DNA of 64,000 bases from Diphasiastrum complanatum (taxonomy: Eukaryota > Streptophyta > Lycopodiopsida > Lycopodiales > Lycopodiaceae), in the NCBI GenBank assembly GCA_029204225.1, contig MU831837.1, forward strand, positions 1 through 64,000, read 5' to 3'. Below the pieces are notes generated by a model. That model searched no databases. It saw only the letters and a program-made list of their open reading frames with translations, and was not told where the DNA came from. Of the stretch, positions 10,061 to 21,990 are shown piece after piece. How positions within the stretch are numbered: position 1 is the stretch's first letter; every line of letters begins with the position of its first letter. A program made the position numbers and the translations under genes.

Positions 10061-10323
10061 TGTTAACAATAAAAAATACAACATCAAGAATCACCATAAG
10101 CAATCACCAAGTAGGGAGACGGAAGAAGAACACTCAATATCACTCTATCACACTAACACATACTAAATGTAAAATGTACATATAAACCCTGAACCCTGAT
10201 AGAGAGGGAGAACATAGGAGTAGACTACTAGACTAGCCTATGGCTAGTTACAGCTAGTAATAAAGTACATTGTAAACAGTAACTAGGAAGTGTAACAATG
10301 AAGTTTATCATTGATTTCTAACA
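10061..10323 (-). mobile_element. Copia 5' LTR, 263 bp
   Basis: On the minus strand it runs from TGTTAGAAATCAATG to TTATTGTTAACA, with the TG...CA ends of an LTR, and abuts a perfect primer site. It is the 5' LTR for the gag-protease at 7920-9212. The matching 3' LTR is absent because the element is truncated at 7919. Confidence 0.85.
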
Positions 10324-11669
10324 CATGTGGTGGTACATATCCTGAGGGCATGGAGAGCATTACAAGGTGATGTGGATCCAGCATGCCCATGGTTGTGAGC
10401 CGACAAGGATGGAGATGGTTGCTCAGGGAGTGACAACTGATACTTTGGCGAGTAATCAGGTGAGCTGCATGGTCATATGCATGGTAGTCTCCAGGTTGGC
10501 GTCACATGTTGTTTCTATCCATCATTATTTGGTAAGTAGGATGCAGTTTTTGGTTAGATCCAGTTGGAGTCTAGTTGCACTACAGGTGGACAGATTCTTG
10601 GGGAGCTATCAGCGGGTAATGGATACTTGGTGATCAGATGGTACAGGGTATAGGATTCTGGAGCTATCCTACCTAATATGCTATGGATCGTGGGTGAGTT
10701 ATTCATCATGGTAGTGGATCTAGTTTGCATGTGCTTTGGCTTGGACGCTATGATGGATGTGTTGATGAGATAGGCTCCTTGGTGGGAGGCCTATAGACTG
10801 GTCAAATCAGAGCTGGCAACGTCAAGCATGGGAAGTTAAGCCTGCATGAGATGTAGGAGAGGCAAATCATCATCAGTATCTTTGGGAGATGGGCGAGCTA
10901 CTCAGGTATTAGCCTATGGTGAGGTTTGTGTACATTCATTCATTGAGTCCTTGGTAGACTCTTGTTCTTGGAGCATGGGGAATGGATGGGGATCGGCTTT
11001 CAGGGCTTATTGGACAGGATGTCAGGGCAAAGCGGCTTGGAGCATAGCTTTGTTTGGGAGATACATCAGGGATAAGGCTCGGAGCGCTCATTGGTTCGAG
11101 ATGGTTGATCTTGGATGATGTATGAGGACATCTATGTAATATGCTTAGACATGAGGGCATCTTGGTTACAGGTGCAGGCTATAGTTGAGGTCCTGATTTG
11201 GTGACCAGTGGTGTAGTAGTGAATCTACAGGTGGCACAGGTGTTGGTACGACAAGATACCACTTATGGGCAAGCCTTGGTCATGTATTTGACGCTTTATC
11301 ATTCGTGTTGGTTTGCATGAGTGTGTGTGGGCTTGCATGTTACCTTGTCACAGGAGTCTAGATCTGGGTCGGAGTTGTATGTGGTTGTGCATTTGCTACA
11401 GTGAAACAAAGTAGTCATTTTATGCTCTTTGACTTGTCATTGTCTACTAGCTGTCTATCTGGTCCACTTGTGTTCAAGTCGGATTGAGGACGAGTCAGTT
11501 GGTCGAGAGTGTGATAGACTCTTTGTATGAGCATTGTGTTTACATGATACTTTGTGGTTTTTTGGTGCGCTTGAGTGTGAGTCAAGTATAGAGTAGCAGG
11601 ACATGCATAACATCTTTTGGACACTCCAGACATTGCTACAAATTATTGTTTTTCACGCTTATCACGTTT
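10324..11669 (+). other. non-coding, GC-richer internal region
   Basis: No protein domain is recognisable in any frame. The composition is richer in G than its surroundings. It ends in GAGCTTAAGGGAGAG (about 11669-11685), a typical polypurine tract of plant Copia elements, followed by GTTAGAAATCAG. It may therefore be the internal part of a non-autonomous plus-strand LTR element. Confidence 0.4.
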
Positions 11670-12140
11670 GAGCTTAAGGGAGAGAGTTAGAAATCAGTTT
11701 TGATCTGATTCATTATTATAATCTCTAAATGTGATATTGTAATTAGTGTACAATTTATTTGGTTTACTATATATGGTTGTGATTGGGACGTGACCCGTTA
11801 GGATATATTGATCGGGCACTGATCCCGTAGCCGGCTACTTGGGTTAGCCGAGTAGCCACACATAGGAAGAATTAGCCTGTACAAAGTTATTTATAGTACT
11901 TGCTATACTTGGGGGCATGTCCCAAGTTTGTCGGTCGAATTTGGCCATATTGGGCCCGACCTTAGTTTGACAGGTGGTAGGCCAATTTTAGGAAACCTGC
12001 CTTTTCATGCAGTTTGTGAATATTCTATATGTACAGTGTTTCTTTGTAATCTATTAACTTTTGTTGTGCCATCTTTGAGAGCTTGTGAGGAGTGGCTATG
12101 GTGATTATGTGATGTGATCTGCATACTGCACTAAATTCTA
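11670..12140 (+). mobile_element. LTR-like segment split by repeat copy 2
   Basis: After the polypurine tract, GTTAGAAATCAG resembles the first bases of the LTR at 10061-10323. About 80 bp in, the 250-bp repeat (11770-12019) interrupts it. LTR-like sequence seems to resume at 12020 with CTATATGTACAGTG. The boundary after 12100 is uncertain. Confidence 0.45.
11770..12019 (+). repeat. 250-bp dispersed repeat, copy 2
   Basis: Near-identical to 7672-7919. Here CTATAT occurs on both sides (GTTTACTATAT before, ATTCTATATG after), compatible with a target-site duplication. This copy therefore looks like a clean insertion of a small mobile element. No terminal inverted repeat, poly(A) tail or TG/CA ends were found. 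Confidence 0.7.
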
Positions 12141-12404
12141 TCGGAATTTCAACTCGTTCTTCACTTGAGAAAAATAATTATCTGATATTGAAAGGATGAG
12201 AAGAATTGAAGAATTTGATATCAATAAATATATCAAGTATTAGAGCTTTACTTGTGTAAAGTTCTGATATCGTAATAGTATTAGGCCTTGATAGAGATCA
12301 CAGATATGATACCATGATAGTTCAGATAAAGGAAGTAGTGATCTAGCACTGATACTATGATAGAATGATACTGCTCTGATAAAATGATTAGAGCTCTGAT
12401 ACCG
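12141..12404 (-). mobile_element. Copia leader with reiterated primer-site-like words
   Basis: The minus strand starts at the primer site CGGTATCAGAGC (12393-12404, one change from consensus) and continues with several further GGTATCA/GATATCA words. The same layout occurs at 41711-41910 and 22116-22260. No gag follows; the leader ends near the LTR-like segment. Confidence 0.7.
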
Positions 12405-13190
12405 TGTTGGAAAATATGTGAAAGTTTAAAGTGAATTAGCAGTGGAAGACTTCCTATTTCCAATGCATGACTATGCCTATCAAAAATTGAACAAAGGGCT
12501 AATGATAGAAATCACGTTCAATTCTTAGCAACTAACTTTGAAATCACTAGATACTAGTGATTATGTAGCCAAACATGAAGTATTGAATTCTCAAAAAATT
12601 CTATCAGTTACAAAAGCAATACAGAGATGCAAACATTCTGACATACATTGAATGCAATAAAAGATAGTTTTGATTCTGAAAAAGATTAAATACTGATGAG
12701 TGCAAGACAATAGCAAAAACAAACCGCGCACTCTAAAGCTATCTCTGAGTAACTGAGAATAAGTCTGATAATAAGCACTTTCACTAATAAGTAGTAGCGC
12801 AATAGCAACTCTAGGAAACCTCTAAAAGACTGAGCTAGAATGCTCAAGAGAGTTCAAGCTTGAAAGCTTGAGAGAGAGCTATCTACAATACTTATGATCA
12901 TCAGCGATCTTCAAAATCTTGTTGACCTTGTTCAAAGAGATGTATGAATAGATGATTTATACTAAGAAATTAGGTCTTCAAATGCGACTGCCACTTGGCT
13001 GGAGTACGCTGGCATTCATCCAATTACTTCTCAGAAATTCTGCTGAAAAACGGCGACGAAAAGCTTGAACAGCTTGTCTGCATTAATGATCGTAAACTGT
13101 CATTTTGCAGAAATGAACGAAAACTGCCACAGGCGAAAAATGCAACAGTGCATTTTTACTTGCAATTCCTGATAGGCGAAAAATGCAACA
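12405..13190 (-). mobile_element. Copia LTR, about 786 bp
   Basis: The minus strand runs from TGTTGCATTTTTCGCC to ATATTTTCCAACA, with 5-bp inverted ends TGTTG/CAACA, and abuts a primer site. It is the reverse-orientation relative of the LTR at 40817-41710 (shared CCGCGCACTCTAAAGCT and AGCTTGAAAGCTTG landmarks). The start carries a roughly 50-bp internal duplication, so GCGAAAAATGCAACA occurs twice (13133-13190). Confidence 0.8.
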
Positions 13191-13239
13191 ATCCCGCTCC
13201 ACTTTCTTTAAGAGGAGTCTACTTGCATATATTACGTTA

Positions 13240-13385
13240 GCCTAGAAATACTAGTTCCTACATGGTCATTCCATCTTTCGGGATTCACCATGAGGCTTAC
13301 ACAGTTATTGCTTGTCATGCTTAACTAGTACTTCTTGGCTCTCATACTCAGCTCTCAATCTCCGTTCATCTTGAAGAAACAAAAC
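13240..13385 (+). repeat. dispersed repeat R1, copy 1
   Basis: The sequence around CATGGTCATTCCATCTTT, the ACTAGTACTTCTTGGCTCTC block and CTCATACTCAGCTCTCA recurs at 59116-59255 (same strand) and in part at 57056-57125 (reverse). No coding sense is seen. Confidence 0.6.
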
Positions 13386-13709
13386 GTTTCTAACTACAAA
13401 GCCTTGCTAGCTTTCAACTCTCAGCCTGATGAAGATGTTCGCGAACACGAAAGTCAGGAGACACGAAGCACAAAAAGTTTCGCAAACACGAAAGTCAAAG
13501 GAAACGAAGACGAACGGTTCGCGAACACGAAAGTCAAAGCAGAGGAAGACGAACGGTTCGCGAACACGAAAGACTTACGAATGAGAATCTTTTGCGGTCT
13601 GGCACGAGAATCTTTTTCGGTCCAGTACGAGAGAAGGCAAACGACCAAAATGAAACCAACGACAGAAACAAAACCTTCTCCTGCCCTCCACCTTCCAAAG
13701 CTGCAATGA
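13386..13709 (+). CDS. short ORF with 39-bp in-frame tandem repeats
   Basis: The open frame (start about 13335) contains TTCGCGAACACGAAAG at 13438, 13479, 13518 and 13557. The last periods are exactly 39 bp, so the peptide repeats FANTKVK plus a charged EDER tail. TTCGCGAA is itself palindromic. The frame is hydrophilic with no known domain. It overlaps repeat R1 at its start and a Copia remnant at its end, so it is more likely a coding-looking minisatellite than a gene. Confidence 0.35.
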   Translation, partial: VSNYKALLAFNSQPDEDVREHESQETRSTKSFANTKVKGNEDERFANTKVKAEEDERFANTKDLRMRIFCGLARESFSVQYERRQTTKMKPTTETKPSPALHLPKLQ

Positions 13710-14590
13710 TCGTGGGGGCATTCACAGAAGAACTGCAGCCTACACACCGCAGCACAATGGTGTTGCTGAGTGAAAGAACAGGACCCTGATGGAAGCAGCC
13801 AGATGCATGATGGCCTATTTGAAGGCTCCAAGGGCAATGTAGGCTGAAGCAGTAGCTACAACCGCATACATGCAGAACAAGAACATGAAAGTCTGGTGTC
13901 TCTCACACGACACCACATGAGCTATGGTGGGGTAGAAAGCCCAACCTATCTCACGTCAGAATCTTTGGCTGTGCAGCTTATGCACACTTCCAATCCCAGA
14001 GTCGACAACTTCAAACTCAGGACTGATCATAAGCTTGACACTGACTTTGACAATGAGTCAGACCCTCGATAAGTTGAATCACATCAGAGGACTGAAGTTG
14101 AACCCAGAAGATCGAACCAGTCCAAACAACCTCCATCCCGATTTATGGATGATGCGACCTGCTACTTTGTGCAGAAACCAAACATTATTTCAAAGGCAAT
14201 TTCGACACCTGATGACCAGTGGAAATTTGCAATGGACACTGAATTCGATTCTCTTATCGAGAATCAAACATGGACTATTCCTGAGTTGCCAAAGAATCGA
14301 TACCAATTCCATGCAAATGGATAGTCAAGGCGAAGTATGATGTTGAAGGAAGATTAAATCGATACAAGGCCAGGCTTGTCACCAAAGGCTTATCCCAGAT
14401 TCTAGGTCTAGATTATTCAGAGACCTTCAACCCTGTTGTCAAGCATACTTCAATCCGACTTTTACTCTTTTATGCAGCTATAACTGATCTCGAAGTCCAC
14501 CAAATGGATGTCCAAACTACCTTCCTCAATAGGACTATCGAAGAGGAGATCTATATGAGTGCATTCAGTTTCATGATACAAAGATAAAGC
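13700..14590 (+). pseudogene. degenerate Copia integrase C-terminus and RT start
   Basis: Reading across stops gives AAYTPQHNGVAE with KNRTLMEAA (the region of the third catalytic integrase residue), then AEAVATTAYMQN. After a decayed linker, 14290-14590 encodes IPCKWIVKAKYDVEGRLNRY, KARLVTKGLSQ, YSETFNPVVKHTSIRLLL and LEVHQMDVQTTFLN, the first third of a Copia RT including the first catalytic Asp. It ends in EEEIYM. The YVDD box and RNase H are missing. Many stops mark an old copy. Confidence 0.85.
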
Positions 14591-14755
14591 AAATCCAGAA
14601 GAAAAGAACTATGTACTTCCTCTTTATCAACTTTTTGAGAACCTATTTTAGTTGTAACTTTGTTTCCTATTTCTATCCTTTGTGAGGCCTTGCGCTGGCA
14701 TTGCTCCAATGCACTTGCAAATTCAAAAATTGCATGGTCAAGAGTGCTAGACTAT

Positions 14756-14758
<3 letters not shown>

Positions 14759-14792
<34 letters not shown>
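14759..14792. repeat. (TG)17 microsatellite
   Basis: Uninterrupted TG dinucleotides. The overlapping Cys-Val ORF is an artefact. Confidence 0.95.
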
Positions 14793-14793
<1 letters not shown>

Positions 14794-15094
14794 ATGGTTT
14801 TCGTGCACAGACAATGTATTCTTAAATTGATGCGTTCCATGATGCTAGATCCTTGTTCGAGATTAGTTGTGTGCCAAACACAACTTTTGCATTGTGTGAC
14901 ATGTAGATGGAGTCAATTCCAAAAAAGATTTGGATATGTTGGATGCTAATCTCATGTTTGTAGACGACATTATTACTGATGGTAAGTAGAAATGAGCGTG
15001 TGCATAATGTAGACTATATTCATAATAATGAACGTGGATTTTGTAAGAGAAAAAACAAATTTTCCGTGACTTTGCAATCTGAATGAAATATTGA

Positions 15095-15540
15095 ACATGT
15101 TTTGAAATAGAGGAATTGCATCAGATAGAAATGGATGTTCTGCAAGAGGACAATTTCCTAGAACGCACCAAAGAAAACAACAAAACATAGACTACTGCAT
15201 CGGATGGTGTAGCTGAATCCGACATTTTGAAAGCAAACTTTTGCACAATTTATTGTTGCAAAACTCTATGCCCATTGTTTTGCACTGTTTATTATCATGA
15301 TAGAAATTGCACAGGACAACTGTTGATTTTGGTTTTATGCTAATCGTAATGCTCATGCATTTTTTTGTTTGAGATTCCATGTTCCTTGTCTGAAATTTTT
15401 GTATTGATACAGGAAAAATCAATACCCAAAATCAAACACAAGTTTCAATTCCAGCTACAAGTTCCATAATTTCTAGAACTTTTTCTTTGACAAATGTCGA
15501 TGTTGGTGATAGTAGTCAAGCCGCATTCAACGAGTTGTAG
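15095..15540 (+). pseudogene. possible decayed two-exon coding piece
   Basis: At 15095-15190 the frame reads FEIEELHQIEMDVLQEDNF then LERTKENNKT and a TAG, after which the same frame continues sensibly (TTASDGVAESDIL). At 15413, after a TTGATACAG acceptor-like site, another open piece reads INTQNQTQVSIPATSS and FSLTNVDVGDSSQAAFNEL, ending GAGTTGTAG followed by GT. A similar piece ending FQELQ and then GT lies at 18932-18972. I recognise no family. Confidence 0.25.
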
Positions 15541-15869
15541 GTCTGAAACATTGAACTTCTTCAACCTATTTGTTTTTCGAAATTGCTATGGTTAGGTCTG
15601 TACGAACTTCATCTTTCCAACATCTTTGTTATTGGAGTTCATTTGTCTAATTCAATTCAAGGGCTGATGTAAATTTAGTTCAAATTCAAGTTCCGGGTCT
15701 AAATATCTTCAGATTTAACATAATATAAGACCATTAGTTAGTTAAAATTAATATCATAATAGTGACACATGCATAGTTGGTGAAGTCAAATAGGTCCTGT
15801 TTTTATCAGAAGTTAAAATAAATAAAATTTACAAAACAGAGGTGATAGAACTTCAAGTTGATGTGTTTC

Positions 15870-16235
15870 TAAAAAGAGTTTTTTGAATTCTGTACATTCC
15901 AGTTTTTAGGTTAACCATTTCCTGTTACGTTTTGATTACGATATCTTCTGAATGTATCCAGTGTTGCCGTGATTCGAAAATAGAATGATCATGGTTCAGA
16001 CACATGTTTGTTGCATTGAATCAAGCTGCATGTAACAAAGTTGATAGTCTTATATTATTTGCAACTTTGCAATAAAAATTTGCAATGCATGTCCAAAATT
16101 TATTATTTTTAAATGTTCTTTTAAATTTAATGTTCATAGGCATTTGCAACAAGCAATTGTTCTTTGCCTTTACAGATGATAGGCATAGCGGCATAAATGT
16201 CTATAATAACAAATACCTGCATTCGTGTGCCTGGA
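15870..16235. repeat. diverged duplication, copy A
   Basis: It aligns by eye to 17846-18200: CTGTACATT / CTGTATATT, TTTTGATTACGATATC / CTTTGATTACAAGACT, GATTCGAAAATAGAATG / GACTCGAAAATGGAATA and GCATTGAATCAAGCTG / GCATTCAATCTGG, each ending in a CAGATGA word. Identity is moderate, so the duplication is old. Confidence 0.65.
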
Positions 16236-17845
16236 AAGTATTTTGGTATGAGATTATAAGTAGGTTCAGATTTTGACATGCACTCGTACTTTTTACCTAG
16301 ATGAGTATTTTTTCCCTAACATGACATGTCCAATGCAAAGGGTCCTTTTCAAATAACAACAGGTGTGGACTCTTCAACCATCTATACATTTCCCTGTTTC
16401 ATATTTTACAATAACATGTTGAAACTTCCAAGCTAATATGGCATTCAACTTTTACATAGCCATGAGCTTGTGCTTGTCCCATTCTTTTTACTTGCCTAGT
16501 TTATTTTGTTGTTCATTTGTGTTTCGCTTGTGAGGTGTAAATCTGTGAACAAATTCACCCAATAAACCTTATCGAATTTTTGATAACTAAATATAAATGG
16601 CAATATATACACATAATCTAGTTTCTACCGTTGTCCATGTTTCCAGATTTGTATAAAAACTTGTCAGAAAACTCAGCTGAAACAACACAGCGGACCACTG
16701 CTTTGCTCTACTTCGAATTTCATTGTTCACGAATCTAGTTTCGAATTGCTTTTAAAGTTGAGTCTTTACCGATCTCCAACATTCCATTCCTTTTCTTGGT
16801 TTCTAATTTGGGCTTTGGCAATGTTCCAATACTATTCCATAGCTTTAGACCTACAAAAATATGAAATAGAAAGTATAGTAGGTATCATAAAACCTACGCA
16901 ATTAGATTTCTGATCCTCATTTCAAAATCGCAGTACTTTGTAATGTGGTCATGTTTTCAGACTGGCAACTAGTTCTTTTTCTTAATTTTGTACATGTATT
17001 ACAGACAACGATCTTGTATCAATACTCCTAAAATTCCCCACTGGTAGTCTTGCATTTTTTTTGCAAACTGTATGCCTATTGATTACATCCTTTAATAGAG
17101 ACACGTTTTACTTACCTGATTCCTGAAACAAGCTATCATGAACAAAGGTAGTGGACAAGTTTCAAGATTAAGCCACTTTCATATTACATAGGAAGCTGCA
17201 AGGAAAATGAATCTAGTTAAAAAAAAATGAGTTGCTTATCCTTAAAGAACGAATTCTAGCGTTACCTTTCTACTTGCAAGAAGAAATTCATGCATATCTT
17301 AAAGCATATTGCTATTTGTGGGATCTAGACAAAAGCAAGGCAAAAGCCAAAATAAAGCCTTTGGAGTATGGAGCAGCATGGAATCAGTATCAACGAATTG
17401 TGCTTGTATTTTTCATCGCTTTAGACGTAGTAAATACCTTGAAAGCAGAGACGACATACAACTCATCGTTTTCCCACTATGGATGTAGATCGATATAGGG
17501 TGGCCTACACGCGAACAAGGCATCCTCATGATTCGTGCTACTCTCCCAAAAGAACAAATTGCTTGGATTCCGACCTCAATACTTTGTACATAAATCTTGT
17601 GCATTATATCTTCTATAGTTTTTAGTAACCGTATATAGAAAACCTGGAAACTCACAATATGTTCATTCGAGTGGATTGCAAATAATGATCATGTACAAAG
17701 CCAAAATACATGAATAGTTTGTTGATATCATAGTGACCCACGAATAGTTCACCAAATTAAGTGCTTTTTAATTGAAAATTTGTCAAGTTAGGACGTTTAG
17801 GGCAAAGACAATGTAATTTCAGGTTGGAATGTTTTTGAAGAGAAA

Positions 17846-18200
17846 GTTTCTCGAGCTCTGTATATTTGAGTCCTTTACTAAGCATTTTTTTCATTGTGCT
17901 TTGATTACAAGACTTGTAATTGTATCGAGTATTGCTTTGACTCGAAAATGGAATAGCCATGCTTCAGGCATTTCTTAATTGCATTCAATCTGGTTATGCA
18001 TTCACTGTTTTAGATTATTTGCGATTTTGAAAACGAACTTTAAAATTCATGTCTATACTTTCTTATTTCAGGTGCTATTTTAAACTTAACATGCTTACAA
18101 GAAGCAACCATTCTTGCAGATGAAACACGTAATCCAAAAAAACAATGATGTAGAATGATGTCTATAATAAGAGATATTCACATATAGAATTTTCTTTGCA
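17846..18200. repeat. diverged duplication, copy B
   Basis: Partner of 15870-16235, about 1.97 kb downstream in the same orientation. Neither copy has coding potential. Together with exon-like pieces nearby they suggest a decayed tandem duplication of a larger unit. Confidence 0.65.
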
Positions 18201-20372
18201 CAACTTTGAAGTTCTTGTATATAACTTACCTGGAACTTCACACATATCAAATTCCTTGCATATTTGTTGCATAGTGTCTATACTAAAACTGTTTGAAAAT
18301 ACCATCCAATTTCACTTCCCATTCATCTGGTCTCCTTACAAATCAGTGTCTAAGTAATGTACTTTTTCATGAATACTGACAATAGTACCAGAGAATTTGA
18401 CCATGGACACTCACAATCGGTTGCCAATTTCTGTTGTCTTTGGACTTGTCAATTGACTAGGTTATTTTTTTGCAGACTGCTGCTAGCCAAAGCTTTCAGA
18501 AATTTGCTAGCTGTAGCACAAATTAGGCAAAATCTTCATTTACATTAAAATAGTGAGTATTAATTTGAAAGTTTTGATTCTCACTTTCTCTAATAAGCAA
18601 ATGGTTTCCGAAATTTTCAGAAGACTTTGTGCTTTGGTCTATTAATTCTTTCGCCTTTAATTTAGGAATTGTTAGGTACTGCTCTTCTGATAACTTTTTC
18701 CAAGTTCTTACGTAAATTTTTTTATTGCTTCATATTGCAAATTCTCTATAACGTCTTCTACCTACTATTCAATTTCCTTCAGAAATGCTTACCAATTGCA
18801 GGTTCTATGTCCTGCTTTGTATACATTCCTGTTAATTTTTTTTTGTTCTTTGTGTTATACTATGTATGGATTGAGCCTCTAGATAGGTTCATGACATCAT
18901 AGAGGCTTTGGCTTCATGTATGCTCTTTCAGAATCTTTTTCGTTGAACAATGAGGTATTTCAAGAGCTTCAGGTACTTGTCTGTTGTCTTTTCCATTAAT
19001 CTATGACCAACGCCTTTGTCTTCCGTCTTGTTTTTGTTATCATTACATGGAACGATTTCTACATGAAAAAGACATTATTGGTTGCTTTTGAAACATTGTT
19101 GTGTGTACGTGCTACGATGACCAACTGTTTTAGATTTTTTTTCTATGGTTTCATAATTATAACAGACAGGTTTCTGCAAGATTATGTCCTTCAGACGTAG
19201 GGTTCTGAATCGTGTTATCTATGATATCGACAATTTACATCTTTTGTCTGAAAATCTTGTTGTTGGAAATCAGCCTCATTGAAACTTTGCTCGTTCCGTT
19301 CAGATCATCAACCTGTGATCCATACAAACTATTCATAATTTCTTTCAATTGTACGTGTTCTTGCACCCTTCAATATTTCTTATGAAAATGTAGATGCTAC
19401 ATACTATGATAAGCAGTTCCATCTTCCATACATGTCTAAGTTCAACTTTCTATCTATGCAAACCTCTTTTGTGCTAAACTTGCGATCTGACTGGAACAAC
19501 GGATAGTAACACATGACCTGTTATTCTTATGAGTTCCAAGAATGCATTTCTTTTTCCAACTTTGTAGTGCGGGGACCGAGAAGATACAGTTGCAAGCAGA
19601 ATCAGAAAAATAAAAGCCACATACCAGCGGATGTTTCTATGCATCAAGTACGATGAGTATAACAGTGATAGGAACCGAAAACGTACACATCTTTTAACCT
19701 TCCAAAATATAAGCGCTGCCACGACTACTGAATATGCCATAATATTATTGTCACGCAAAGTTCAGTTGATGACAAGATTGTATAGAGTTGATGTGAACAG
19801 AGACCAAAAACAGCCACGGAATGTGTGCTTGCACTTACAAATAGGATAAACACTAGAAGCAAATTGCAAAGCGTTGATTTTGATGTTGGTTTTGCCCCTC
19901 TTAGTTCTTTGCAAAAACTTCTTCCAACCCAGTGAAACCATCTTCATACTCAAGAAAAGCTTTGTGCCAATAATTCAGATTTTTAAAATCTATCAAATTC
20001 TTGTAAACAAAACCCGATTTTTCGCATCAATGTGCTTTTTTCTACAACTCTTCTTGCATGTTCAGAATTGACGTTGCTAGTATAAAAAAAACAGCAAATA
20101 GTGATTCCATTACAAATACCAAGAATAGTAAGATAAACACAATTAGGAAAACCATGAAGGCACTTGTTCTGCAGTTTCAAGATAATCAATAGTGATCAGT
20201 ACTTGATTTTAAGTTTTGCTTCAATATTACTTCACTGACATGTTCGTCTTAACAAAATTTCGTGTTCCAACTACAATAAAAAAAAAATGTAGTTATTAGC
20301 CTAAAGCCTTTCAAATGTTTTGTCCTCATCAGCTATCAGATTTCATATTCCTGTTGAATTTTGTGTATTTGA

Positions 20373-20945
20373 TCATTTCTGCATATCATTCAACCTATTG
20401 CGTGTACCTAATCCAGACTTATCCATGTTACATGCTTCACAAATACAACTAATGAATACTGCATTCAAACTTCTGAAACTCTAAAACTGTGCTATGTTGT
20501 TTCTCTGTTACAAAATTCATAGAACCATGTGAGCTTTTCTTACCATATCTAAAACGTAATTTGTTTCAGGCTATATGTTAGGTTGTACTAAAACCAGAAC
20601 ATTTTATTATTCGTAACCAACAAACGACGTCCGAATGGCAATAAACAACTTCTTTGAATCATGTATGATAATTTTTACGCACTAATCAATCTATTTCAGG
20701 TACCTAATTCAGACCTATGCATGTTCCAAGTTTAATAAATGTCAATAACGAATACCGAACTCGAACTTTTGGAGCTCTGAAATTGTTCTGTGACATCTTC
20801 CTGCCCAAAAAATATTAACAATGTCAAAGTTCGTTACCATGATTTAACATGATTTGTTTTGGGCTACATGCTAAGTTGTTGTAGAATTGCAACATTTTAT
20901 TAGTAGTGATCAAGAAACATGAACATGTCACACAAGGCAACCTGT
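20373..20945. repeat. two-copy tandem repeat, period about 296 bp
   Basis: GTACCTAATCCAGACTTATCC (near 20405) matches GTACCTAATTCAGACCTATGC (near 20700). AATTTGTTTCAGGCTATATG and ACATTTTATTATTCGTAACC match GATTTGTTTTGGGCTACATG and ACATTTTATTAGTAGTGATC one period later. Divergence is moderate. Confidence 0.65.
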
Positions 20946-21649
20946 TTGAAACCGTGAACCTGTGTGCCACATGCCCAATTACATCAAATCGTTCGATCTC
21001 TACTTCTCAGAAAAACTTCAATTTAGACTACACCTAAATGTAGAAAGCTATTGTATGATGTATTGCATCTTAGTCTCCTTATAGATAAACAAACAAGTAA
21101 AATCCTCATTTTGACTTCGCCACTTGTTTCCAAACTCAATTCCATGATTCACCACTTGTTTCCAAACTCAATTGCTTCCCACAAGTTTCCTTGCACATGG
21201 ATTATGTAATGAGTGTCATACGCTTTGAATCCATTACAAGCTTTTGACATCAACCATGTTTGAAATACTTGTGTTCCACTATTAGGTACTGCTTTACCTA
21301 CACATACCCTGGCCTCTTTTCTAGAATCTCCAACCTCGAATCTGACTATTTTATATTATTGCCTTCTTTACCAGCTTCAAGGATTCATTGTAAAATTATT
21401 CATTTAAAAAGTAAATGAACCTTGCAGAAATTTAGCAACTATAGTAAAAAGATCCTAATCATATTCATCTCTCTCTTTCCCCAAAATCTTATGTTTTGTG
21501 TTTTCATTTACAGGCTATAGAACTTATAGTACTACAACATAAAGAGTTATGAAATTTATTTTTATACTGGTACCTTGAATTCATAATTGCATAGTTTCCT
21601 TTGTTAAGATTTATGAAAGCTTATGATACTAGTCTGATTTAGAATTTGC

Positions 21650-21990
21650 TTGCAAGTTGCAAAAATTTGTACAACATTTACAACAAAATGGACATATGAT
21701 ATGACAAATTGTATTGAAGATCTTGTTCAACAAACATTAACATTATCTAAAAAAGATATTATTCAGAAATTCGAAAGAAAATTCCCTACTAGTATTATAA
21801 AAAAGGAACGTATCTTATATTGTATACAAAAAGCATGTGATATTTACAAACCCATAAACAATGCACCTGCTGCTACAAGTACTAATAATAACTTGTTTCA
21901 AAAACCTAAACTCAACCGACAATATTGGACACTCTCTCTATTGGAGTCCATGTTCAATTTATGTTGTTGGTTTGGTATATGTGTACGTGA
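21650..21990 (+). CDS. unrecognised ORF, Lys/Ile/Asn-rich
   Basis: About 110 open codons: CIEDLVQQTLTLSKKDIIQ, then FERKFPTSIIKKERILY and a Cys/Asn/Thr-rich tail. Predicted mostly helical and basic. The frame begins in a natural gap and runs into LTR sequence near 21990, so its true end is lost. It could be a fragment of a mobile-element protein or a chance ORF. I assign no function. Confidence 0.3.

Larger units (their letters stand above)
14793..21649. other. long AT-rich region without recognisable genes
   Basis: Nearly 7 kb with no transposon protein motif in any frame. It holds two old duplications (listed separately), many TTTGCAG/TTTCAG acceptor-like sites, and short exon-like open pieces at 15095-15187, 15413-15540 and 18932-18972. 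Single-frame ORFs at 16085, 17232, 18357, 18669, 19003 and 19474 show no known domain and look compositional. The best reading is intron or intergenic remains of a decayed gene or element that I cannot name. Confidence 0.45.

Noticed and set aside
10367-11160. ORFs in the GC-richer region at 10.4-11.2 kb
   Set aside because: Open on both strands without domains; the polypurine tract suggests a non-coding LTR-element interior.
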